Positions 33,476 to 43,875 of a DNA stretch of 64,000 bases are shown piece after piece. The stretch's first letter is position 1. Every line of letters starts with the position of its first letter. Origin of the DNA: Plenodomus lindquistii (Eukaryota > Ascomycota > Dothideomycetes > Pleosporales > Leptosphaeriaceae); contig JANUWI010000020.1 in NCBI GenBank assembly GCA_025504975.1, forward strand, positions 558,001 to 622,000, given 5' to 3'. The notes under the pieces were generated by a model that ran no database searches, was not told the origin of the DNA, and saw only the letters and a list, made by a program, of their open reading frames with translations. The position numbers and the translations under genes were made by a program.

Positions 33476-34978
33476 CAGGACATCAGATACTTGATTGCAT
33501 GCGGGTCTACACATACAAGCTAGACAAAGATCACAATCTCTTTAAGTGCAAGGCGCGACTGGTAGCCCGAGGAGATCAACAAAGAAACATTACTTCGCAA
33601 AACACCTACGCGGCCACACTAGCCAGCCGCTCGTTCAGAATGCTGATGGCAATCGCAGCCCAGCACGGACTAGAGCTCAAGCAATTCGATGTCACGAACG
33701 CGTTCGTACACCCAGCAATGGACCGAGTAGTCTACATGCGTATGCCGAAGGGTCATCAGAAGGCCGGCACGATTCTACAAGTCAACAAGGCGCTGTATGG
33801 GCTGCGGATCTCACCACTGCTGTGGCAGAAGGAATTCACAGCAACCCTGCAGAAGCTCGGCTTTGAGGCCATCTCCCATGAGCCGTGCTGCCTCATCAAG
33901 GGCAGTATCATCATCTTCTTTTACGTTGACGCCATCACCATGGCTTACCCATCAGGGGATCACCAGCAAGCTATCGAAGTAACAGAGCAGCTGAAGAAGC
34001 ATTACACGATCACTGGAGGGCACGACCTTCAGTGGTTCCTTGGGATGGAGATAATCCGTGACCGAGCAAACAGCCGGATCCAACTCTCCCAAGCCTCCTA
34101 CTGCGAAAAGATCAGCCGCCTGATCGATGATCGAGGAGTAGCACACGACACTCCGATGACAGCCATTGAGCTATTGCCACACGACGGATTAGCGAACCAC
34201 GCGGACGTCAACGAATACCAAAGAAAGATTAGATCACTCCTCTTTGCCGCAGTCACGACGCGACCGGACATCTCATTTGCTACGTCGCGACTAGCAACGC
34301 ATCTCTCCAACCCCAGCCGTGAACACCACAAAGCTGCGGACCGAGTCTTGATGTACCTTCAGAGCACAAAATCAACCGTGTTGCAACTCGGGGGTGGCTC
34401 ACGCCTTCAGATCGCAAGCGACGCCTCCTTTGCTGATAATACACGAGATAAGAAAAGCTCACAGGGCTACGCAATCAAGCTATACAACGGGCTTATCGCC
34501 TGGAAAGCAAACAAACAGGACACGGTAACGACGTCAACTACCGAAGCCAAACTCCTTGCTCTGCCACAAGTCGCCAAAGAAGCTCTCTTCATCTAAGACC
34601 CCTTCAGGAGCTCCGTGTCAAGATTGAGCTTGGACCTATCATCATTGAATGCGACAATCAACAGACTATCCGCCTACTCACCGCGGAAGTCTCAAAGCTT
34701 CAAACAAAGCCCCGATACGTCTATATACACAACCACCGGCTACGGCAGGAAGTACAGCAATGACGTATTGACATACGCTACGTACAGTCATCAGAAATGA
34801 TCGCAGACGGCCTCACGAAGGCTCTGCCAGAGGGCTTCTAGGAAAGGTTCCTCCATCAACTCGGGCTTATTAAAGCTGAGACGCCCTCGAAGCCAACAAA
34901 CGAGACTCCGATTGAAGAAATCCAGCAGCAACTGGATCACCTCTCGATAACCCCTCAGAAGGGAGCGTTCAGCCAGTA
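33433..34978 (+). pseudogene. Copia reverse transcriptase and RNase H, inactive
   Basis: RT motifs are clear: KCKARLVARGDQQ, LELKQFDVTNAFVH, VNKALYGLRISPLLW and FFYVDAITMAY. The catalytic pair YVDD of copia RTs is YVDA here (GAC-GCC at the site), so an essential metal-binding Asp is lost. RNase H follows with LQIASDASFADN and TTSTTEAKLLAL. The main frame ends at 34594-34596. The next frame continues the RNase H tail (IIIECDNQQTIRLLT, SSEMIADGLTKALPEG) with TGA and TAG inside, and finishes in TAA at 34976-34978, just before the 3' LTR. Confidence 0.88.
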
Positions 34979-35002
34979 ATAGCTTCCAGGCTGAAGGGGG
35001 TG

Positions 35003-35200
35003 TGTCAGATTGAAGGAGCTATTACGGCAGGAGGCTATAGAGCCTCTGGGGTTAATAGATAAGCGGGGCGCAGGGTGCGTTAGTGCACCCTGCGGCCCGC
35101 GGAGCAAAACCAGCCCCCCGAGCCACTCTCAGAGGACACATTCAATCATCATCAAATTCATCAATATTCGTGCACTTTCAATAGTACCGTGCATCTGACA
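35003..35200 (+). repeat. Copia 3' LTR (198 bp)
   Basis: TG...CA ended and 198 bases long, without the MITE. It differs from the 5' LTR at nine positions, all transitions. Confidence 0.95.
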
Positions 35201-36595
35201 GCGGTGCTTCAGAGCTGACAGCGTTGTCTCAGCTCCAGAAGTCATCAAGTTACAATCTGCCATCGTAGAAGCCGGTATGCCAGCCACGATCGCCGCAACC
35301 AAAGTGCTCTCCCTATGTCCATGACACGCTGACCACCAACTCGTCCACACGATTCTTGGAGCGCGCTGCCGTTGAGAGCTGTATCATGCGTCGCAGCGGC
35401 AAGCAAGAATCGCCCACGGCCGACCCAGGCTGTTCGCAAATCCAACAAGACACTGCGTTTAGTCGGACAACTCAGCACAGCTACCAACGCCGTCATTACC
35501 CTAGCCTGCTGAGCTCGTAGCACTGGCCGAGCGACCATATTGGCTCGTTGGGGCCGTCGCTCGGCCGAGAGTCGAAAAGGGTGCTGGCAAGGGTATTGCC
35601 GATGCGTTGAACGTCTTTCATGGCGACAGGACACACCGATGCTGAAATTTGGTGCCGTGGCCATGGCCGTTGCCGTGTAGTGGATGTGGATGTGGAGGTA
35701 GGGGCGGAAGCGGAGGTGCGGAGGCCAGATGGCGTCGAGCGGCACGCCTGGACATATGACGGTGAGCATGTGCGATCGACACATTTTGCAATATTCCGGT
35801 ATGAAGGGCACCCGAGTCCGTCTGATTGGTGTCGCGGCATTGCGATATAGGCATACAGTAAAATAGATTCCTGACTTGAGGCAGCCGGGGGCATCAGGCT
35901 CGTTCAACCGGGTCGGAGCACGTTCACTGGCATGACGGATCATCTCAGCCGTACGTGAGAGAACGATGGATTGTCATGGCCTCGTGACTGCGACACTATC
36001 AAAGTAATACGGTCTTATTAGCTAATGTTGTAATGGCGAAAGAAAAGCCCAAGATTGCACGGACATACATGGAATTCAGCGTCGGGCAAATTATTGGAAG
36101 CTAATAACTGCCTAGGATATTCCTACATAAACTGCAAGCCTGCCGCAGGCTAGCCCGCAACCTTGATCTCCATCTTCTATGTTGATGCCTTCGTACGCCA
36201 CCGACCCTCAGGCTACCTTGCAGCATCGTAATGTATGAAACCCTTTAAGTCTATTATTCCTGAGTAGACAGAAGCGAGATCCGGCCTGCACCTTGCAGGG
36301 TTGCCTCAAAGCAGCATGCCGATTGTGCAAGCAAAAGAAATCGTGGCGAAACTATGCTGAGTATGCAGGTCGATGTAGCCAGGAAAGTTGAGGTGGGCTC
36401 AGTCACCGCATGATTCTTCGGGACCGAGCTGTTGTTTCGAGAAGGTGCTCGAAGGAATGGGTTTGAGGTTGAGGGAGGGGCTGAATTGACAGCAGCCGAT
36501 AAGTGCCACTCCCATGTGCGGCTCTCAGCTCCCTGGTCAGCTTCTTGAGATGTTAGACCTCGAATTTTTCCTACACGTCGTCGAGCCGCAACCCC
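35201..36595. other. No intact gene; a possible ATG4-like N-terminal relic
   Basis: On the minus strand around 35499-35624 an ATG in good context gives MKDVQRIGNTLASTLFDSR and EPIWSLGQCYELS, which resembles the start of the fungal autophagy protease ATG4 (an Asp/Pro-rich stretch, then PIWCLG). It stops after 42 residues and nothing further matches. The remaining frames show no motif. Confidence 0.3.
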
Positions 36596-37639
36596 TTGGC
36601 CGACGTGGTCGCGCTGGATTGTGGTACACAAAGTCAGTCAATCGAGGTCTCGACTTTGCTTGTGCCAGACCCGACGGGAGGTTTGGACAAGACAACTGCG
36701 TCCAACGAGTTTCAAACCTGGTGGGCCCGGCCCCCTAGACATGACGTCTCCATCTTCTCAGACGGGTCGGAGCAGTCTTTTGGGGGCACCTGGATTGTTA
36801 CCTACGGTTTTGTGATCTATCAGCAGGGCCGACAGATCTCGCAAGGCAGTGGCACATTGCACTCCGATTCCCATGTTTTCGATGCCAAGGCGACGGGCGC
36901 TTGGGGGGGCTTACAAGCTGCCCTTAGCGATCCCAATCTACGACGCTGAACCATATGGATGCGCATTGACAGCACGTCTGTTATATGGTGCCTCCGTGGC
37001 AACGCAGCTCCCTCCTCTCAGCGGGCGTTCCTGAACTGCCAGGACGCAATGGACTGCCACGACATACGGGTACGTTGGGCGCCGGGGCATACCGGCATAA
37101 CTGGCAACGAATACACGGACTCTTTGGCTAACGCTGAAGCGCGATATCCAAGTACCCCGAGGGGCGAGGCCGCTCTTCCTACAGTATCAGGCATCCGCAC
37201 AATTGCACGGCGCATACTTAAAGCTTCCCAAGCTGAGTGGTGGGCGATGAAGAAAGCAAAGTTCTCAGGATGGTACAACCAATTGGGTCTACAATACGAG
37301 CCTTCCAGTGTCCCAGATGAGCTAAGCATGACCCGAGCAACTCTTGCCTGCCTCCTTGCCCTGCGAACACGGCACGGAGACTTCGACTGGTACCACTGGA
37401 AATTCAAGCATGTAGACGCAGGACTCAATTGCTGGGGCGGGGCGGTCAAGTCCCCTGAGCATCTCGTCTATTGCACCATGGATGTCCGTTCGTTCAATAA
37501 GTGGCCTTCGAAACCCCTGTGGCCACCAACAAGTAGCGCTGAACGGCACCGATACATACACAGTCTGGTCACTGACCCTCGGCTCTTTAAGGCGTTTGCT
37601 AACCTGACTGAATTTTGCACCGAGGTCTGCAACCGCTGA
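36596..37639 (+). mobile_element. Tad/I-like LINE 3' fragment: RNase H and C-terminal zinc motif
   Basis: One plus frame, broken by TGA at 36947-36949, reads EFQTWWARPPRHDVSIFSDG, IDSTSVIWCLRGNAAPSSQ, VRWAPGHTGITGNEYTDSLA, MTRATLACLLALRTRHGDF and the zinc segment CWGGAVKSPEHLVYC. These are the RNase H domain and the end of ORF2 of I/Tad-clade LINEs. The RNase H acidic residue normally in VFxAEA is Lys here (VFDAKATGA), a G-to-A type change. APE and RT are missing, as expected for a 5'-truncated LINE insertion. It is related to the longer copy at 58.9-62.9 kb. Confidence 0.8.
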
Positions 37640-39562
37640 TCACGAATTTGTACTATGTGCGCTGAAATTTCTTAGCACGTCTAGATAACAGTCAAGCGGC
37701 CGAAGCCGCTTACTGTATCTCTAAGAAAAAGAGAGGCCGCATCTAACTAACTGCACCACTTTTCCTTTTCTCATTGTTCTGTTTCTAACTACCGGCGTTC
37801 TGGCATACACAACCTCCTTCATTCTATTTCAACCGTTATAATGTCTAACAGGCCGCCCTTGGTCAAGAAATGTAGGACCGCGGTCCATCTTCTTCCCCGC
37901 TGTTGTTACGAAGTCTCGACAGAGCGAAGGCTCACCCCTTCACCACACCATTGTACGGACTTCCTATATGGAGAGGAATCACGTATCGACCGGCTCACGG
38001 CAGCTTCAACATGAAACACCTTCTACAGTAGCGCGTCACCACTATAATTCCGTAGCTTGGCGCGTCCTTATGCCCTCCGGGAGGCGGATTGTATATTAAC
38101 ATCCTTGCGGACGTAAATAAATACCGACCAACCAATTAACCAACCGACTAACCGACTTTGCTTGTGCAAGGCTGAGGCGTAGGTAATGATCGTTAAGCAG
38201 GGCTCTGGATAATATGTCGTTTCCGGGATCCAGGCAGCAGAGGCGAGAAAATGTCATGTCCTAGGGCTCTATTCTTCAGGATCTAACTTAATTTGTAGAG
38301 CCTGGACTCGACGCTTGTGGAACAGCATCCAAAAAGCAAAGATAAGTTAATAACGAACTCCCGTTGGAGGGGACTGAAGAGGTGGAAAAGGAGGTTCATA
38401 AGGACAGGTTGGGGGCATATGGACGATAGTCTGCTAGGGACGTGAAGGTTTGGGGAATCGCGAGACCTAAGATGCGATATGGGGTGTAAGGGAGAAGTGC
38501 TCCAGTAGGAGTGGTGCACATGAAGCAGTAAGTCACAAGGTTTTAGACGCATCGTAGCATAACAAGGGCGCCTTTTGACCGCAGCAAAGACGATGGGCGG
38601 GGAAGACGGCAATATGGTGGATATATTCGCGGTGGCAGTCTTGCGTCGTGTCTTTCAGACCCTCTTGACACTTCAGTCTGTTATACACTCCGGGGGCATA
38701 ATGTCGTCCTTTATTTGGCTATCTCGACTGGATAGGGATGTTCCATAATTTCGTGCCAAAGTTGTCGTTCTTGTTGAGCGTGTTGGGGTCGTTTTCAGCA
38801 TTCAAAGTTTCTGGGACTGCCATGATTGTGACTGAGGAATTGTAAAGGCTATTGGGGCCAGCGCTATGGCATAAAATGCTGCGTGTGTCGTATCGCATTC
38901 TAGAGCTAGATTCCACACTTAGCTGCACGGCATGGTCTGCATTAACGCGTCTGCAGTTGGTACCATTGTCCGCCAAGAAGCCTTTCCATTATCATCCGTC
39001 CACATTCTGCCTAGCATCCTGAGCAGCAACATCTCACATTCCTCGCGGCCCACGCTCAGGATCTGCTAGAGCCTCTTGAGCCTCTTGAGAGGCGATATGA
39101 CGATGTGCGAAGCAGCGTATTCGCCGCGACATTCTCACAGTCTCCAGCCTCGGGGTGTTTGCGGCTGTTAAGCGTACGTCGGGGCACCGGGCAGGCCGCT
39201 GCGTGTATGAAAGATCACATGGCCCTAGCTTGCATCGACTAAGGAAAAGCATAAGTCAGCTGCGACGACTAGCGTGTGGATACGGATTGGAAGGTGGGAA
39301 GCCTGTGGTTGCCCTGCTGCGTGGCGCTCATCGTATTTGGAACTCAAGTTCATCCGGTAGCGCATTGGAAAGGCACTCTCATGATGGTGATACGCCGCTG
39401 TTGAAAAGGATAGCACCGCTGGCGCAGGTACCGTTGCGGCTCGGACAACCTAGATGCTCCTGTGTCGTAATGTCATTCCGACATGCGGGCTGTTCTTCTG
39501 GTTTCGAACGCCGCCAATAGGTGGAAAGTACTCCCAGTTCGCAGCAACTATGCAGCCGGTGG
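37640..39562. other. No gene; probable LINE 3' UTR at the left end
   Basis: The first 500 bases after the LINE stop include a GCGGCCGAAGCCGC palindrome (37696-37709), a CCCTCCGGGAGG inverted repeat (about 38072-38083) and an ACCAACCAATTAACC-like tetranucleotide run at 38127-38158, as in LINE tails. The minus frame at 38719-38976 has no recognised motif. The remainder has only unconserved frames. Confidence 0.45.
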
Positions 39563-41488
39563 TTCCCGTAGTCGATCTCGAGGATCGTTGCAGAGATTGA
39601 GGATGTGCTGAAGGTAAGGGGACAGCAGGTTTGGGGTAGGGGTAGGGTGAGCAGACCCTGGCTGCTGCGTGCGCGTGAGGCCGCGAGCTATCAGAGGGAT
39701 TAATATCTGGAAGATGATGGAGATCGCGCACTGTAAGTCGTTTTCTGATCCTTTGGAGTAGGATTTTGTTGTGTCGTATGTTTGCTGACGGTGATATTCA
39801 GGATCGCGCACCATCTTCGCTGCTGGATCTTGATCAAGGCAGCAAACATGATTCGAAACGGGACAAGGCTCGATGTTCCTAGGCCTTTGAACAAACCTGT
39901 CTCAGCCAACAAGGGCAACTCGACTATTGCGATTGCTGATGCATCCTCGTTAAAGAGCCGAGCGGCAGCCGCTGCAGTCTCGACGACTGTCTCGCCAGCC
40001 CAGACAAATCCTCCTGCAGCCAAAGATGGTACCTTCTCAATACAGAACGTGTCTCCGATAGAACAGTCGAGAAGTGTCGGAGCAAGTAGGGACCAGGCTT
40101 CAGAGCTCTCGCATCCAGTCACAGACAATGATCTTCCTTCTGAAGAGACGGACCTTATTGCAACAAACACAGTCAGCTCGAAAGCCACTGCACGAAGGAA
40201 TCCGGCACACGTGTACATCTGGGACAACTCATTCGCTGTCCTGCGTCTAGACGAATACTGGACTCACAAAGAATGGTCGCGCATCAGTGAAGGCTCAGTA
40301 CTTACTATCCAGGATATCTGGGATTGCCTTGGAGTCAGCAATCCAGATGCGCATACTCCATTGCTCACAGCGCTCCGAGTGGAGATCCGCGCTATTGCTG
40401 TAAGAATTCGCACTCACCTTGATCCAGAGGAGCTGCTTTGGTGTGCAGCAGATACCAAATATCTCGATGAGGAGATTCTTATGCTGCTAAATGAGTACGC
40501 ATCACGTCTCTGGTGTCCGGACGCATATCAGCCTTTTCCTCGAAGTGGCTTGATCACTGGTAACTACAGGAAGACACTAGTATATGAGCAGGATGAGGAC
40601 CGGCGGTTAGTCCGGCTGCACATGCATCAGCTCGTCTTCCTTGAGGCTTTAGCTCGTCCAAAGGGCGCCGATAGCGACGATGCGAAAGCAGAGCCAGCGC
40701 ATTCGGCAACAGGGCACTTGGTGCAACGTATAGTGCCAGCTGGGATTTACGAACCTGTGCCTTTGCAAAACAAACCTATCGCACAACCAATGCCTGAGCG
40801 CAAACGCCCTTTCTCATCAGACTCAACCAAGAATCTCAATAAAGAGAATGGCCAAGCAGCAGCCATTGCCTCTCAAGATCCAACTATCGTAGAGCAGCGT
40901 CCCAACAAGACCCGAAAAGTCCACCACAACAACATCGTCGATGATGCCGTCGCCAATACAAGTTCTACCATTAAAATCTACCGCGGCCCCTCAGCTCTCA
41001 CAAGATCAATACTAGAATACCTCAACAACTACGGCGGTCTTACCTTCGACGAGACCGCAAGTCTCACCAACATCGAATTCTTCCTAACCGACCTACCCAC
41101 AAACGAAGTAAACAACGCCAACTACGCCAACGACTTCCCCACCATCCTATCCGCCTAGCTCATCTACCGTCGCGCCATCACAGCCGTAGAGAAGAAACTC
41201 GCCGACCCATCACTCACCAAGCTTAACGCTAGCGGTCTGCAAATCCAGAAGAATGCTTTACTGAGTCAATCAGCGCAAGCGCGCGTGGTGTTCGATGCGT
41301 CTAGTACCGCGCGCAAGGACGTAGAGGAGACATTGATTAAGGGGTTTGCGAGCATGGGGTATACGAGGGAGGCTGGTAAAGAGGTTAGGGACGAAGTGGA
41401 TAGAGGGTTTGAGAAGTTGGATGGCATGCTACAGCATTTGGGGGATATGTTTGGGGATAGAGAGTGGTTGATGGGGAAGCGGAAGTGA
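39563..41488 (+). pseudogene. Unrecognised gene, paralogue A of a tandem pair, broken
   Basis: Exon 1 (visible from about 39563 to 39732) reads VAEIEDVLKVRGQQVWG and SRPWLLRA...LEDDGDRAL. It contains TAG at 39569-39571 and TAA at 39701-39703. A 69-base intron (39733-39801, GTAAGT...TTCAG) joins it in phase to exon 2 (39802 onward, IAHHLRCWILIKAANMIRN), which is open for about 450 codons. A TAG at 41156-41158 interrupts the end, after which the same frame continues (IYRRAITAVEKKLADPSL ... GDREWLMGKRK) to 41488. A low-complexity middle (PVPLQNKPIAQPMPERKRPF) separates two structured parts. The protein family is unknown to me. The matching gene at 42698 confirms exon 1 and the intron position. 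Confidence 0.65.
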
Positions 41489-42697
41489 AGCGTGGGCGGG
41501 TGCTTATGGTGTTGAATGTAATGTGCAGGTGGTTGTGGGGTTTATGGTGTAGAGCATGGGTTCGTACGATGACGTACGAGTGGGGCGCGAGATGGATGGA
41601 TGGGCTGCGTGCGATACGTGTGGATCTGCCTTAGGAAGTTTCATGATGCAGCTGTGTACAAGGCCCGGTCTCAAGAGCGTGATCTTGCTCTTATTTGCAC
41701 GAACGAGTGTACGTCAATCCATTGCAAAAAGCAAATACTTAATGTAAGTACAGATTTATCGTCATATAAGAACACACCAGTCACCTGCAACAAGCAAACG
41801 TACGTGCGCTGATAACTCCACCTAGCGAAGCTAGCTACGATTAGATAGCGCTCATGCTGTTTCATTTCTGCCGATCAACTATTTTGAAAGAGGCTCCTCT
41901 GTTCAAGATACCTGTAGGTTCTTAGCTTTGTTGAAAGGAGCCTCTAATTCGGGGGAAGAGCGAATCATCTTAACATCATTGTCGGTGAATGTCCGATCAC
42001 GTGATGAGCGCAGTCGCTGACTTTACCGCATACCGTAGACGCACTACTTCGAACACTATTTCTGTAGGTGTTTCTACTACAAGCACATGTATTAAGAAAT
42101 CATTATGTCAGCTTGGAACAATTGTGCTTGGTCGTAAGACTTCCTCGGAAGCACCTTCAGGCGTAGCTTTACGTCTGACAGGTCTATGTATTGAAGGGGT
42201 GGGTATATAGATGTGTCCTCACGCGGGCTTACTTCAGGACCACTCACGAAGGACTTTGTACTCGATTTAGAGCATCCTGAAAGCGGTTGTGTAGCATTTG
42301 TAGTACTGTGTCATTCGTAGTGGGTCTCTTTTCGATTGGGGCTGCCTTAGTAACGGGCTCGATCTCATATGATGTTTGAACTTAGCCCGCGTTCGTACAC
42401 CGCTACCGTAGTCGCTGTCAACTTTCTCTGCGTTGGAGAGTTGATAACAAACGGAAGAGTACAGTAAGTCCACTTAGCGTCTTCCACCATGTTCCTTCTC
42501 CCCGCTTACAAACGATTCATCCACACAGTTATGATACACATTCCAAAGACTAGCCTTGATTCACAGTCGCCCTTAACCGGGCAGCGAGAATAGATTTGCC
42601 CTCAGACAAGGCGACGCTGTCGTCCCCGTCGCCTTCTCCATCTCCATCTCCATCGCCCACATCCCACTCACAGCAGCTTCGATCTCGGCCCTCATTG
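41489..42697. other. Spacer between the paralogues; contains a dispersed repeat
   Basis: No supported gene. The segment 42030-42190 shares two blocks with 29549-29675 (a CACTAC...CACTATTTCT block and the TSSEAPS block). Confidence 0.5.
42133..42190 (+). repeat. Dispersed TSSEAPS-coding repeat, copy 3
   Basis: It reads CGTAAGACTTCCTCGGAAGC and then TTTACGTCTGACAGGTCTAT, encoding KTSSEAPSGVALRLTGL in plus frame. Confidence 0.7.
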
Positions 42698-43860
42698 ATG
42701 AGAATTCGCCGCAGAAGTTTGGTCACACTGCCCCTCCCAGAGTCTCTCAGCGGACCAAAGCGGACTGCAGCTCCAGTACTCACAATCCCCACTGACGACC
42801 ATGCCTACTGGAAACGCATTCTTGGCCCTGTTGTACATGGCGCTCCCAGTTGCGAGGCTACATCAGCCTTAGGACTCAGGCGGAAGGACACTACCGCCCG
42901 CATACCACAGTTCCACACACCTGCAATCACTGCCCTTGCGAAAGAGACGACAACTCTTGCTAATAAGCTACCTGATACCTTGGAAGAGCTCGTTGACGCT
43001 GCGTGTGGTGACGCGTTAAAGGCGGAGGTTGAAGACGTATTAAGCAGATTTGGACAGCAGATCTGGGGGAGCGGAGTGAATAGGCCGTGGCTGTTGCGGG
43101 CAAATGAGGTGCCGGGTTATGAGAAAGACTTGTATATCGAGGATGCTGGGGACCATGCCGTGTAAGTTGCGGGCACTGATACTCTATATGTTCATATCCA
43201 ATATGTCGTTGTTTCTTTACTAATAGTGATCGGTAGGATTGCGCATCATTATAGCTGTTGGATCTTGCTTAAGGGTTCAAATCAGGTTCTTAATATCGCG
43301 AGTAGAGGCCGTCGAGTATCAACTCTTCCCACACGCGAGAGGTCCGCGAAAGGCAAGAAGAAAGCTGTGGATGCCTTGCCGTATGATGTAACAGCACTGA
43401 CTACGTCTTCTACGGGTCGCACTGCCTTTAATACAACTCACGATCGGTCTGTGTCACTCACTGAGCGGCTAGGAGAGCCCCAAGAAAGCTTGGCCGAGTT
43501 GCAAGAACATGTGCTCTCGCCTATGAGTACTTTGCCTTTTCTGGGGGTCTCGAGGTCTGCCGATGCCACGTTATCCAAGTCAAAGATATTCTCCCAGAGT
43601 CTCTCGGCTCCCTCAGCCAACGGCCAAACTTCAGGCATTCCGCAATTGGGTTTACCGTGGGTCAGGCACTGGACCGAGCGAGAATGGCATGTTGCCAAAT
43701 ACACTGCACAGGGTATTAAATTCACTCTGTGAAGCTATCTTGGTTTGGAAAACGTCCTACCTGTGTCCAAACTTCAGACTGAGGTCTTGGTTGTTGGGAA
43801 GCGCATCGCCATCCAGCTTTCCAATGAAGGCTGTTGCAGATGCGCGACGAGCGACAGCTA
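42698..43860 (+). pseudogene. Unrecognised gene, paralogue B of a tandem pair, truncated
   Basis: Exon 1 runs from about 42698 (ATG, MRIRRRSLVTLPLPES) to 43161 and reads DALKAEVEDVLSRFGQQIWG and NRPWLLRANEVPGYEKDLYI, then EDAGDHAV. A 75-base intron (43162-43236, GTAAGT...GGTAG with CTAAT) joins GT to G-ATT in phase, giving IAHHYSCWILLKGSNQVLN. This matches paralogue A at the same splice site. Exon 2 goes on to WTEREWHVAKYTAQGIKFTL and stops at 43732. Another frame then carries YLGLENVLPVSKLQTEVLV, aligning with CLGVSNPDAHTPLLTALRVE of paralogue A, so there is a frameshift. The rest of the protein is missing and a different relic begins near 43876. Family unknown. Confidence 0.6.
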
Positions 43861-43875
43861 TCTTGTCCAAAATAT

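Larger units (their letters stand above)
29679..35200 (+). mobile_element. Ty1/copia LTR retrotransposon, full-length but inactive, with nested MITE
   Basis: Two LTRs (29679-30192 and 35003-35200) begin TGTCAGATTGAAGG and end in CA, and enclose gag, protease, integrase, RT and RNase H in copia order. The 5-bp flanks are GCAGT (29674-29678) and GCGGT (35201-35205), a target duplication with one transition. The 5' LTR is larger only because of a 308-bp MITE plus its 8-bp duplication: 514 minus 316 is exactly 198. The paired LTRs differ at 9 of 198 positions, all transitions. A purine-rich tract (AGGCTGAAGGGGG) precedes the 3' LTR. Coding lesions make it non-autonomous. Confidence 0.93.

Noticed and set aside
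35245..35943. 232-codon open frame on the minus strand
   Set aside because: Low-complexity Arg/Leu/Ala text without motif, competing with the frame that has the ATG4-like start.
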